NCBI GenBank assembly: GCA_900544905.1
Contig: UQXF01000054.1
Span: 1-22,539, forward strand
Direction of reading: 5' to 3'
Source: an uncultured Clostridium sp.
GTDB lineage: Bacteria > Bacillota > Clostridia > Lachnospirales > Lachnospiraceae
DNA: 22,539 nucleotides
The notes under the pieces were generated by a model. That model saw only the letters and a program-made list of their open reading frames with translations. It was not told the origin of the DNA and did not search any database. Shown piece after piece: positions 8,072-14,765 of this stretch (position 1 is its first letter; every line of letters starts with the position of its first letter). Made by a program: the position numbers and the translations under genes.

Positions 8072-8395
8072 TTATTTTTCCAATGCTTCATTAATAAAAT
8101 TCTCTATCATTATTTTTGATTCAGGTGCAACAATAGAATCTACTGCCTTTCCATTTCGATATAAAACCAGCGTAGGAATCACCTCAATCTTTTCAGCTTC
8201 TGCAATCTGCGTTTCTTCATCAATATTTACTTTTCCAGCAACAAGTATATCGCTGTATTCTTCACTTATTTTTTCATAAGCTGCTCCAATTCTACGGCAA
8301 TAACCACACCACGGTGCCCAGAAATCAACCAAAACCGGTTTTTCCTTATGAATTAATTGTCCAAACTTTTCTTTATTTATATTTATAGATGTCAT
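8072..8395 (-). CDS. trxA: Thioredoxin (WCGYC active site)
   Basis: 107-aa thioredoxin-fold protein with the redox motif WCGYC (Cys30, Cys33), where the common form is WCGPC, and the cis-proline motif VIPTLVLY. It is the likely substrate of the adjacent TrxB and may serve the Bcp peroxidase and sulfur enzymes in the window. The Pro-to-Tyr change in the active site should alter redox potential or specificity. ATG 8395 is preferred over an in-frame TTG at 8404, which sits against the AAGGAG ribosome site. The promoter at 8426-8466 carries a GTGAT-N3-ATCAC site. Confidence 0.92.
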   Translation of the reverse strand: MTSININKEKFGQLIHKEKPVLVDFWAPWCGYCRRIGAAYEKISEEYSDILVAGKVNIDEETQIAEAEKIEVIPTLVLYRNGKAVDSIVAPESKIMIENFINEALEK

Positions 8396-8425
8396 ATTTT
8401 TCAACTCCTTCTCCTATTTGAACTT

Positions 8426-8466
8426 AATATACCCCAAATAAGTGCTTGCTTCCGTGATGATATCAC
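8426..8466 (-). promoter_or_regulatory. trxAB promoter with GTGAT-N3-ATCAC site (site A)
   Basis: On the minus strand GTGATATCATCAC (8454-8466) is followed after exactly 22 nt by TATATT (8426-8431). No recognisable -35 box exists at the right place (CGGAAG). The palindrome centre falls near -41 of the predicted start, the position of a class II activator such as a Crp/Fnr-family protein. Three other promoters in the window share this layout. Confidence 0.8.
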
Positions 8467-8517
8467 AGAAAAGTTGATTTACTTTATTACGCTTTTTTAC
8501 TTCTATTTACAGCATAT

Positions 8518-8559
8518 GTCAGTTATATAATTGACTCTTCTCAATAAATTAAGTATACT
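8518..8559 (+). promoter_or_regulatory. Rightward promoter overlapped by GTCAR-N8-TTGAC palindrome
   Basis: GTCAGTTATATAATTGAC (8518-8535) overlaps TTGACT (-35, 8531-8536), which is 17 nt from TATACT (8554-8559). It is nearly identical, in sequence and spacing, to the promoter of the Crp/Fnr gene at 11903-11944. It points away from trxA, into a region with no gene on this strand. The leftward half has a poor -10, so it is probably one-directional. Confidence 0.75.
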
Positions 8560-8565
8560 CTCATC

Positions 8566-8710
8566 TTTGACAGTTACAAAAAGATGGGAGTATTATACGT
8601 TCAATTCATTATTTTCGGCAAGTAAGAAATAATCAATATGAGAATTACATAACACAAAAGGATGTGCTGCGGTAACTTCTACATTACCTTGGCACATCCT
8701 TTCGTACTAT
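8566..8710 (+). ncRNA. Candidate small RNA from the palindrome-controlled promoter
   Basis: The promoter at 8518-8559 should start transcription near 8566. No open frame longer than 13 codons follows. About 90 nt downstream is a long hairpin (8657-8702), whose plus-strand tail is T-rich only after a gap. The product would be a small RNA of about 140 nt. This is inferred from promoter and hairpin only; the interval 8396-8728 otherwise contains just the trxAB promoter. Confidence 0.35.
8657..8702. terminator. Hairpin between DUF134-NifX gene and trxAB promoter
   Basis: Arms AAAGGATGTGC (8657-8667) and GCACATCCTTT (8692-8702) contain a second stem GGTAA/TTACC (8671-8675, 8684-8688). On the minus strand it is followed by TTTTGTG and lies 27 bp after the stop of the DUF134-NifX gene, so it most likely terminates that transcript. 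It may also end rightward transcription from 8566. Confidence 0.7.
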
Positions 8711-8728
8711 TACTTTTTGCTATTCTTC

Positions 8729-9502
8729 TTAATGGCAGCTGTGGCTTCCACATCCATGCTCGCCACATGTATGTCCTTCCCCGTGGTTATGCTCATGGTG
8801 AGAACACTTAACATCCGGATTATAATCAAGTGTTTCATTGATAAAAGCTTCTACTGCTTTATCCGCATCTCCGGAAACTCCTCCGAAAAGCTTAATACCG
8901 GCCGCCGCTAACGCTGTCTGTGCACCGCCTCCGATTCCGCCACAGATCAAAACATCTGCGTTCAATGCATTAAGAACTCCTGCCAATGCGCCATGTCCGC
9001 TTCCATTCGTATCTACTACTTCTGAATGTACTACTTTTCCTTCCTCTACATCGTAAATCTTAAATGTCTCTGTGTGTCCAAAGTGCTGGAAAATCTGTCC
9101 ATTTTCATATGTTACTGCTATTCTCATAATACCTTCTCCTTTTTCTGCTGCATATTTTTTGTAAATTTCCTGTTTGTAACATCCTCCAAAGCTGCAGTTG
9201 CCGTTCTGACCGTCACAGATTCTGAAATCCCCGCCCTCAATTCTGAGCGGATGTCCGTCAATAAGTGCATCTGCTATTTTCTTCCGGGCAATCTCGTAAA
9301 TCCGCTGGACCGTCGTTCTTGCGATCTGCATAGATACTGCACACTGCTCCTGACTATAACCTTTCTTGTCCAAAAGACGGATTGTCTCGTACTCATCTAC
9401 AGTCAGAACAATGGGTGTTTTTTTCTCCGTATCATCTGCCGGAAGAAATTCTAAAACATTGGGGAAATGACAGACTTTTCTGCATTTTACTGGTCTCGGC
9501 AT
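8729..9502 (-). CDS. DUF134-NifX fusion protein with metal-binding tail
   Basis: 257 aa in three parts. Residues 1-110 are a DUF134 (UPF0251) domain with Cys residues near the start (MPRPVKCRKVC), a helix-turn-helix (YSQEQCAVSMQIARTTVQRI) and a Cys-rich end (CSFGGC). Residues 126-230 are a NifX/NifB-like dinitrogenase cofactor-binding domain (HFGHTETFKIYD, GGIGGGA). The last 25 residues are rich in His and Cys. NifX-like proteins bind Fe-S or Fe-Mo clusters; in non-nitrogen-fixing Firmicutes the role is unknown. Met126 has its own Shine-Dalgarno (AAGGAGAAGG, ATG at 9127), so a free NifX domain may also be made. The gene follows a palindromic promoter at 9530-9571. Domain calls are firm, function is not. 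Confidence 0.88.
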   Translation of the reverse strand: MPRPVKCRKVCHFPNVLEFLPADDTEKKTPIVLTVDEYETIRLLDKKGYSQEQCAVSMQIARTTVQRIYEIARKKIADALIDGHPLRIEGGDFRICDGQNGNCSFGGCYKQEIYKKYAAEKGEGIMRIAVTYENGQIFQHFGHTETFKIYDVEEGKVVHSEVVDTNGSGHGALAGVLNALNADVLICGGIGGGAQTALAAAGIKLFGGVSGDADKAVEAFINETLDYNPDVKCSHHEHNHGEGHTCGEHGCGSHSCH

Positions 9503-9529
9503 AAACTGCTCCTTTCTCGCTTTTCTTAT

Positions 9530-9571
9530 ATAATAGTCCTATAAAAGGCATATGTCAATAATGTTTTTGAC
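9530..9571 (-). promoter_or_regulatory. Promoter of the DUF134-NifX gene with GTCAA-N8-TTGAC operator
   Basis: On the minus strand TTGACA (9553-9558), 17 nt and TATTAT (9530-9535) form a good sigma-A promoter. Its -35 box is one half of GTCAA-N8-TTGAC (9554-9571). The palindrome is part of a larger perfect inverted repeat (9541-9584). The same layout occurs at 8518 and 11903. Confidence 0.75.
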
Positions 9572-9584
9572 ATATGCCTTTTAT
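9541..9584. repeat. 18-bp perfect inverted repeat containing the operator
   Basis: ATAAAAGGCATATGTCAA (9541-9558) and its exact complement (9567-9584) flank the 8-nt loop TAATGTTT. Besides carrying the operator and -35 box, the hairpin stands 17 bp after the stop of the polyferredoxin gene and ends in TTTTAT on the minus strand, so it can also act as a terminator for that gene. Confidence 0.85.
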
Positions 9585-9600
9585 GAATTACCTTATAGTA

Positions 9601-10185
9601 TTACTTCTTTTCATTATTTTTTAATTTACAGATACCCTGTGTCATTGTTCCCATTGGACAAAATGTACACCAGGTTCGTGGCTTATATAACACCATTACA
9701 ATCAACCCTAACAACAAAGATGTAAGCATCAAACTATAAAATCCAAAACTAAACTGTGCCACCCAATCAGCTACTGTTCCGGCAGTGTATGTCCATCCCC
9801 ACGGAACACGGAAGGTCCAGAATAATTTAATGGCTTCACGCAAGGAGGATGCTCCGGCACCAACTAAATATGTCTGAAATACCATATTCCCAAACATTGT
9901 AAGGAAAAATATCAAAAAGCCGTATCGGAACCATTTTGAACTCATCCATCGCGGGGTTGGTTTATTTCTTGAGCATTTTAAATCTCCACCAAGTTTACTA
10001 AAAAGCTGGCCACGTCCACACAAATGATTACAGAAAAATTTATTTTCACCGAATATTGCTATTCCTAACGGCAACAGGAAATCAATCATCCCAAACCAAG
10101 CGAACAAAACATTAAAAAAACCGAGAGCAAAATAAAGGATCGCCCATATCCATAAATAATCATACCAATGTTTCTTTTTCTTCAC
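9601..10185 (-). CDS. Membrane-bound 4Fe-4S protein (NapH/CcoG-like)
   Basis: 194-aa polytopic membrane protein with hydrophobic segments near 12-46, 88-108 and 145-168. Cytoplasmic loops carry the cluster motifs FCNHLCGRGQ (Cys52, Cys56) and WCTFCPMGTM (Cys173, Cys176), as in NapH/NosR/CcoG-type electron-transfer proteins. It overlaps the upstream ferredoxin gene by 4 nt (ATGA), so the two are translated together and probably pass electrons across or along the membrane. The electron acceptor is not evident; the neighbouring NifX-type protein and the sulfur-redox genes are candidates by context only. Confidence 0.8.
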   Translation of the reverse strand: MKKKKHWYDYLWIWAILYFALGFFNVLFAWFGMIDFLLPLGIAIFGENKFFCNHLCGRGQLFSKLGGDLKCSRNKPTPRWMSSKWFRYGFLIFFLTMFGNMVFQTYLVGAGASSLREAIKLFWTFRVPWGWTYTAGTVADWVAQFSFGFYSLMLTSLLLGLIVMVLYKPRTWCTFCPMGTMTQGICKLKNNEKK

Positions 10186-10382
10186 ATCGCTGTCCTCTCT
10201 TTCATTTCAATACAACCTGCCGGACAGGATTTTGCACATTTTCCACATCCTACACACACTGTTTCTTCTACCACAGCATAACATCCATGGTAAACTTTGG
10301 CCGCTGTCAGCGGACAAGTATTTTCACATACTCCGCAGGCAACACATCTTTTTTTATCGACACTTGCCATTCTTTTTGCCAA
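10182..10382 (-). CDS. Small 2[4Fe-4S] ferredoxin
   Basis: 66-aa ferredoxin with two clusters, motifs CVACGVCENTCP and CVGCGKCAKSCP. It probably donates electrons to, or accepts them from, the membrane Fe-S protein encoded immediately downstream with a 4-nt overlap. The start is taken as TTG at 10382, because AAAGGGG lies 9 nt upstream of it; the in-frame ATG at 10370 is too far from that site. The promoter at 10415-10455 bears the activator-like palindrome. Confidence 0.88.
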   Translation of the reverse strand: MAKRMASVDKKRCVACGVCENTCPLTAAKVYHGCYAVVEETVCVGCGKCAKSCPAGCIEMKERTAM

Positions 10383-10414
10383 TGCTTTGTTCCCCTTTCA
10401 AATTTTGTATCTCT

Positions 10415-10455
10415 ATTGTACCTGAAAAAGGTAAATCCTTCTGTGACATTATTAC
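10415..10455 (-). promoter_or_regulatory. Ferredoxin operon promoter with degenerate GTGAT-N3-ATCAC site (site D)
   Basis: On the minus strand GTAATAATGTCAC (10443-10455) lies exactly 22 nt upstream of TACAAT (10415-10420). It is a weaker version of the palindrome found at the trxAB, thioredoxin-2 and SDR promoters, with the same following AGAA and the same spacing. There is no clear -35 box. The site sits in the loop of the hairpin at 10428-10470. Confidence 0.65.
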
Positions 10456-10470
10456 ATAAGGATTTACCTT
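10428..10470 (-). terminator. Perfect 13-bp hairpin with T-run, overlapping a promoter
   Basis: AAGGTAAATCCTT (10428-10440) and AAGGATTTACCTT (10458-10470) are exact complements around a 17-nt loop. On the minus strand the stem ends in five T residues, so it should terminate the upstream coiled-coil gene (stop at 10502). The loop is the activator-like site D and the T-run is inside the next promoter. Confidence 0.75.
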
Positions 10471-10501
10471 GAACGCTAATAACTAGAATGACATATTTTT
10501 A

Positions 10502-10903
10502 TTATACATTACCTTTATATTTATATATGATGTTTAGAATCTCCTCGGTTGTTCTAATAATTACTTTTTGTTTTTCTTTCATTGTTATAGATTTGCTTTC
10601 TTCTTCAGCTAACGAAGAATAAAGGTGAATGGTATTAGCATGATGCCATATCTCATCGCAAATTTTCTCAATTTCATCAGCCCTCCGAAATGCCTGGTCT
10701 GTTTGCATTTGCAAGTGTTCTCGTTGCTCTTCCAGATGATTCATCTGTTCTAGTAACTGATCCCTTTCTTTCTGCAATTCATCATGTTGTGCCTGCAGTT
10801 GATCCATTTGTATTTTAATTTCGCTCATCTTATCTTTCTGTCTCCGCATAAGCATCATCAAATATATAACTATGAATGCAAATAATAGTATTATGTACAG
10901 CAT
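10502..10903 (-). CDS. Membrane-anchored coiled-coil protein, unknown
   Basis: 133 aa: one N-terminal membrane segment (LYIILLFAFIVIYLMMLM), then a basic stop-transfer (RRQKDK), a coiled coil from about 25 to 80 with many Gln/Glu heptads, and a short C-terminal helical region. ATG 10903 is chosen because GAGGAGAAG precedes it; the longer frame runs into the upstream gene. It follows the 306-aa gene by 10 bp and ends at the hairpin 10428-10470, so the two form an operon. I do not recognise a family. Topology suggests a cytoplasmic scaffold tethered to the membrane, by inference only. Confidence 0.7.
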   Translation of the reverse strand: MLYIILLFAFIVIYLMMLMRRQKDKMSEIKIQMDQLQAQHDELQKERDQLLEQMNHLEEQREHLQMQTDQAFRRADEIEKICDEIWHHANTIHLYSSLAEEESKSITMKEKQKVIIRTTEEILNIIYKYKGNV

Positions 10904-10913
10904 AAACTTCTCC

Positions 10914-11834
10914 TCACGACACATATATTTCGACGTTTTTCCGCAAATCAACTATTGATAATGGCATAGAAAGAACAGTTAGTTTTCCTGAATTCTTTTT
11001 AATTTCAACAGCATCAGGATTTCCTGTGATTATAATTACAGGTGTTGTCCTGTCAGCACGCCATGGCTGATTCGGTTGGCTCGTCATATCTTCGGTAACA
11101 ATCCAAAGATCCGGCTTATGTTTTCCTAATTTTGTTTTAGCACTTTCCGGTGTGTAAAACAGCATGATCTGATCTGAAATAAACTGCAATGATTCTTTTA
11201 ATCCTTTTGCATAACGTTCACTGCCACAAATCAGTGCAATAATAGAAGCAGCTTTCTTTTTTTGTGTTACCTGAACAAAATCCAAAACTGGTGTATTATA
11301 GAGACTAAAGTCTTTTTCCAAATGAACTTTATCATAATAACTCTTTGCTGCCTTGCACATCCTCCGACAAAACTGTTCTATGTCTATACGAATATCGTTT
11401 CCGTTCTCCTGTATGTTCATACTGTCCAACTGACAAACTGACATTCCACAGTTTAGTCCAAGATGAAAGCGTATATTATTTTCATCATTTAAAAATCCTT
11501 TGTTTTGATGAAGATATTCACACCGAAGCTGCCAACAGCGTTCTCCGCAAATATATGGCTTTTCATCGGATTGAGATAGTTTAAAGTGATCCCCTGCATA
11601 TTCATCAAACCAACGGATATACTGGGTTCCCACATCCCGAGTCGGATTTTTTTGCCGATCCAGCATAACCCGGCCATCTCGATAATGTTTAACAATTTCC
11701 GGGAAAGCAATACCTCCACAAATATCTGGCAAAGTCAATGCCAATGCCAGTGCAGACTGCCATCGTCCATCTACAATATTCAGTTCTACTTCTTCAATTC
11801 GGTCCAAAAATGTAAAACTGACATCTCCCTGCAT
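10914..11834 (-). CDS. Two-domain protein: HEPN-like N-terminus, receiver-like C-terminus
   Basis: 306-aa cytoplasmic protein, not firmly recognised. The N-terminal part (1-165) has a conserved look (ALALALTLPDICGG, RWFDEYAG, CGERCWQLRCEYLHQ) and contains R-x4-H (Arg104, His109), the signature of HEPN nucleases. The C-terminal part (about 195-306) resembles a response-regulator receiver fold: PDLWIVTED as strand 3, TPVIIITGN as strand 4, and LSMPLSIVDLRKNVE at the end, where the usual Lys-Pro is Met-Pro. It is therefore probably a phosphorylation-independent sensor. It is divergent from the Crp/Fnr gene, sharing one palindromic promoter region, and co-transcribed with the coiled-coil gene. 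Nuclease activity is only a hypothesis. Confidence 0.7.
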   Translation of the reverse strand: MQGDVSFTFLDRIEEVELNIVDGRWQSALALALTLPDICGGIAFPEIVKHYRDGRVMLDRQKNPTRDVGTQYIRWFDEYAGDHFKLSQSDEKPYICGERCWQLRCEYLHQNKGFLNDENNIRFHLGLNCGMSVCQLDSMNIQENGNDIRIDIEQFCRRMCKAAKSYYDKVHLEKDFSLYNTPVLDFVQVTQKKKAASIIALICGSERYAKGLKESLQFISDQIMLFYTPESAKTKLGKHKPDLWIVTEDMTSQPNQPWRADRTTPVIIITGNPDAVEIKKNSGKLTVLSMPLSIVDLRKNVEIYVS

Positions 11835-11878
11835 TATTTATCCCTCCCTCATATTTACAACCGTCATGTACTATAGTC

Positions 11879-11944
11879 AGTATATTTTTATTTATGGCAT
11901 ATGTCAATTATTTAATTGACGCATCTTAAAAAAGCAAGTATACT
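11879..11944. promoter_or_regulatory. Divergent promoters sharing one GTCAA-N8-TTGAC operator
   Basis: GTCAATTATTTAATTGAC (11903-11920) supplies both -35 boxes. Rightward: TTGACG (11916-11921), 17 nt, TATACT (11939-11944) for the Crp/Fnr gene. Leftward: TTGACA (11902-11907), 17 nt, TATACT (11879-11884) for the 306-aa gene. A protein bound here would block both promoters; autoregulation by the Crp/Fnr protein or control by another regulator are both possible. Confidence 0.8.
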
Positions 11945-11968
11945 ATGTTCGTAAAGGAGATGACTGCT

Positions 11969-12628
11969 ATGAGCTTCGAAAATTATTTTCCACTATGGAA
12001 TGACTTAAATACAGCACAGAAAAAACTAATTTCAGACAATTTAATCACACGGAATGTAAAAAAAGGAACGATCATTCACAATGGAAACATGGACTGTACT
12101 GGATTATTACTGGTTAAATCCGGGCAGCTTCGAACTTACATACTTTCAGATGAAGGACGGGAGATTACACTTTACCGTCTGTTCGATATGGATATGTGTC
12201 TTTTATCCGCCTCATGTATCATGCGGTCTATTCAATTTGAAGTAACCATTGAAGCAGAAAAAGATACGGATCTTTGGATCATCCCTGCTGAAATCTATAA
12301 GGGCATCATGAAAGAATCTGCTCCTGTCGCAAACTATACCAATGAGTTAATGGCTACCCGTTTTTCTGATGTCATGTGGCTGATTGAACAAATCATGTGG
12401 AAGAGTTTGGATAAGCGTGTTGCTTCATTTCTTTTAGAAGAATCATCCATTGAAGGAACAAATGAACTGAAAATCACTCACGAAACTATCGCAAACCATC
12501 TTGGTTCCCACAGGGAAGTTATCACTCGAATGCTTCGATACTTTCAAGGCGAAGGACTCGTCAGACTCTCTCGTGGCAAAATAACAATCCTTGATTCGAA
12601 AAGACTGGAAACACTACAAAGATCATAA
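11969..12628 (+). CDS. Crp/Fnr-family transcriptional regulator
   Basis: 219 aa. A cyclic-nucleotide-binding-like beta barrel (about 10-115) precedes a dimerisation helix and a Crp-type helix-turn-helix (about 168-200). The recognition helix HREVITRML carries Arg182, Glu183 and Arg187, equivalent to the Arg-Glu-x3-Arg of E. coli CRP that reads GTGA, rather than the Fnr Glu-x2-Ser-Arg. This fits the GTGAT-N3-ATCAC sites of the window. There are Cys at 43, 77 and 83 (MCLLSASC), possibly redox or sulfur sensing; no N-terminal Fnr cluster motif. ATG 11969 is chosen because AAAGGAG is 8 nt upstream; an ATG at 11945 touches the -10 box. It is the only plus-strand gene in the window. Confidence 0.9.
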   Translation: MSFENYFPLWNDLNTAQKKLISDNLITRNVKKGTIIHNGNMDCTGLLLVKSGQLRTYILSDEGREITLYRLFDMDMCLLSASCIMRSIQFEVTIEAEKDTDLWIIPAEIYKGIMKESAPVANYTNELMATRFSDVMWLIEQIMWKSLDKRVASFLLEESSIEGTNELKITHETIANHLGSHREVITRMLRYFQGEGLVRLSRGKITILDSKRLETLQRS

Positions 12629-12644
12629 AACGTTTTTTTCTCTA

Positions 12645-12704
12645 AAGAATCCTCCATTTATCAGAATTATGAAAGTCATTCTAATAAATGGGGGATCTTT
12701 TTAT
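12645..12704. terminator. Bidirectional terminator between regulator and persulfide reductase genes
   Basis: The arms around 12648-12667 and 12677-12698 (AATCCTCCATTTAT... and ATAAATGGGGGAT) form a long imperfect stem. It is followed on the plus strand by CTTTTTAT and on the minus strand by an A+T-rich tail. It separates two convergent genes. Confidence 0.8.
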
Positions 12705-12739
12705 ACTACAATCAAACTATAAAAATATTTTATTTATTT

Positions 12740-14431
12740 CTAATAATCCATACCACATGCATATGATCTTTCAATCAGTGCATGGTCATTAGCCACTGCA
12801 TCATAAAAGCGGAATCCACCTGAAAAGTTGTATGTTTCATATCCATTTCCTTCCAAAATACGGCTTGCAATATAACTGCGTAGCCCACTCTGGCATATCA
12901 GGTAAACAGGCTTTCCCTTCTCAATTTCATTGATCCGTTCCCTCAGTTCATCTACAGGAATATTTTTGAATCCATCCATATGCCCCCTGTTAAATTCACC
13001 TACAGTTCTCACATCCAGCAACACAACACTTTTATCTCTAGAAATCTTATCCATATCTTCCAGATGCCATTGTTTTAAGGTACCTTTTGCTATATTGTCT
13101 ATCATGAATCCTGCCATATTTACAGGATCCTTGGCAGAGGAATAAGGCGGTGCATATGCGAGATCCAAATCCTTCAGCTGGGTTGCCTTCAGCCCTGCAT
13201 GAATTGCTGTTGCCAGCACATCAATACGTTTATCAACTCCTTCATATCCAATAATCTGAGCGCCAAGCAAACGATAGGTCTCTTTTTCAAAAACCACCTT
13301 CATGGTCATCACTTTTCCACCAGGATAGTAACCGGCATGACTCATAGGAGAAAGAATTACTGTATCCACCTCTAATCCTGACTTTTTGGCATTGGTTTCA
13401 TTGATACCTGTAGTGGCTGCTGTCATATCAAACACTTTTATAACGGAGCTTCCCTGACTGCCCAGGTAACGACTATCACCGCCACAAATATTATCAGCGA
13501 TGATTCTGCCCTGTTTATTGGCTGGTCCTGCCAAAGAAATCAGCGCATCATTACCCGTAACATAATGTTTTACCTGAACTGCATCACCTGCAGCATAAAT
13601 ATCCGGTACAGAGGTTTCCATTCTGTCATTCACTACAATACTTTCCTTGATGCCAAGTTCCAGACCGGCTTCTTTTGCTAATACTGTGTCTGGTGTGACT
13701 CCGATTGCCAGAACTACCATATCAGCCTGAAGGGATGGATTATCTTTCAACAGGACCTCCACTCCGTTGTCTTTTTCTTTAAATCCTTCTACTGTATAGC
13801 CCAGTACCAGTTTTATCCCATGCTTTCTCATTTCATTATGGATCATGGATGCCATATCCGGGTCAAAAGGGTTCATCAGCTGCTTAGGCCGCTGGACAAT
13901 CGTAACATCCATGCCAAGCTCCCTCAAATTTTCTGCCAGTTCCAGACCAATAAAACCGCCACCTGCCAATACAGCCGATTTTGGATGATTCTTATTTATA
14001 TATTCCTTTATCCGAAAAGTGTCTTCTACAGTACGAAGTGTAAAAAGTTTATCAATACCTACTCCGGGAAGTCTCGGCTGTGTTGGCTTTGCACCTGGAG
14101 AGAGGATCAGCTTATCATATTTTTCTTCAAATATCTCACCATTCTCTAAATTTTTCACTGAAACCGTTTTACGTTCCGGATGTATGGAGATAACTTCATG
14201 ATGAATTTTCATGTTAATACGGAAGCGTTTAAAAAAACTCTCTGGTGTCTGTAGTGTAAGTTCTTCCGGGTCTGTGATCACGTCTCCAATATAATATGGA
14301 AGCCCACAATTCGCATAGGATATGTATCCGGATCTTTCAAACACAGTAATTTCTGCATGTTCATCCAGTCTTCGTATTCTTGCTGCAGCTGTAGCTCCTC
14401 CGGCTACACCTCCTACAATTATTACCTTCAT
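12740..14431 (-). CDS. CoA-disulfide/persulfide reductase with C-terminal rhodanese (CoADR-RHD, Npsr-like)
   Basis: 563-aa flavoenzyme. Residues 1-440 are a pyridine-nucleotide disulfide oxidoreductase with FAD motif VGGVAGGATAAARIR, the single active-site Cys42 in SYANCGLPYYIG, a second nucleotide fold (VLAGGGFIGLELAE) and the dimerisation domain. Residues about 465-563 are a rhodanese domain with active Cys513 (CQSGLRS). This architecture is known from CoADR-RHD proteins and NAD(P)H persulfide reductases, which reduce CoA or small-thiol persulfides and disulfides. ATG 14431 is one base after the rhodanese stop, preceded by AGGTGG. It is the third gene of the thioredoxin-2/rhodanese operon and ends at the terminator 12645-12704. 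Confidence 0.92.
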   Translation of the reverse strand: MKVIIVGGVAGGATAAARIRRLDEHAEITVFERSGYISYANCGLPYYIGDVITDPEELTLQTPESFFKRFRINMKIHHEVISIHPERKTVSVKNLENGEIFEEKYDKLILSPGAKPTQPRLPGVGIDKLFTLRTVEDTFRIKEYINKNHPKSAVLAGGGFIGLELAENLRELGMDVTIVQRPKQLMNPFDPDMASMIHNEMRKHGIKLVLGYTVEGFKEKDNGVEVLLKDNPSLQADMVVLAIGVTPDTVLAKEAGLELGIKESIVVNDRMETSVPDIYAAGDAVQVKHYVTGNDALISLAGPANKQGRIIADNICGGDSRYLGSQGSSVIKVFDMTAATTGINETNAKKSGLEVDTVILSPMSHAGYYPGGKVMTMKVVFEKETYRLLGAQIIGYEGVDKRIDVLATAIHAGLKATQLKDLDLAYAPPYSSAKDPVNMAGFMIDNIAKGTLKQWHLEDMDKISRDKSVVLLDVRTVGEFNRGHMDGFKNIPVDELRERINEIEKGKPVYLICQSGLRSYIASRILEGNGYETYNFSGGFRFYDAVANDHALIERSYACGMDY

Positions 14432-14432
14432 C

Positions 14433-14753
14433 TTATTTTTCCACCTTTCCTGAGTAAGCTGCAATGCCACCGATATTATTTACTTTAGAATATCCCATTC
14501 GTTGCAGTATCCCAGTTGCCTGGCGGCTTCGTGAACCGGAATAACAGTATACAAACAGTGGGATATCCTTATTCTTCGCTACAGAAGCAATATTGTCAAG
14601 TTGCTGCAACGGCACATTTTTACTTTCTGGTATATGTCCTTCCTGATATTCCTGCGGTGTACGTACATCCAGCAGAACTGCATCATCAGTCCTTTTATAT
14701 TCTTCTATGCCTTGATTAATATTCGACTGTTTAAAGAGATCAAAAAATCCCAT
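14433..14753 (-). CDS. Single-domain rhodanese (sulfurtransferase)
   Basis: 106-aa rhodanese-like protein that transfers sulfane sulfur through a Cys persulfide. Visible are LLDVRTPQEYQEGHIPES and the active loop CYSGSRS with Cys70. The length is that of a free-standing rhodanese. ATG 14753 is 7 nt after GGGGGG; an in-frame GTG at 14759 is too close. It lies between thioredoxin 2 and the persulfide reductase in one operon, so it likely feeds persulfide to or from these partners. Confidence 0.92.
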   Translation of the reverse strand: MGFFDLFKQSNINQGIEEYKRTDDAVLLDVRTPQEYQEGHIPESKNVPLQQLDNIASVAKNKDIPLFVYCYSGSRSRQATGILQRMGYSKVNNIGGIAAYSGKVEK

Positions 14754-14765
14754 TAGCACACCCCC

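Noticed and set aside
8454..8466. Rex or canonical CRP box at the trxAB promoter
   Set aside because: The half-sites are GTGAT/ATCAC with a 3-bp spacer; Rex sites have TTGTTAA-type arms and CRP sites have GTGA-N6-TCAC, so neither fits exactly.
9026..9454. 142-codon plus-strand frame opposite the DUF134-NifX gene
   Set aside because: Antisense to two well-conserved domains, with no ribosome site; a chance frame. The same applies to the other plus-strand frames except the Crp/Fnr gene.
14431..14470. Upstream extension of the persulfide reductase (13 extra residues)
   Set aside because: It overlaps the rhodanese gene and precedes a good ribosome site; the family starts at MKVIIVGG.
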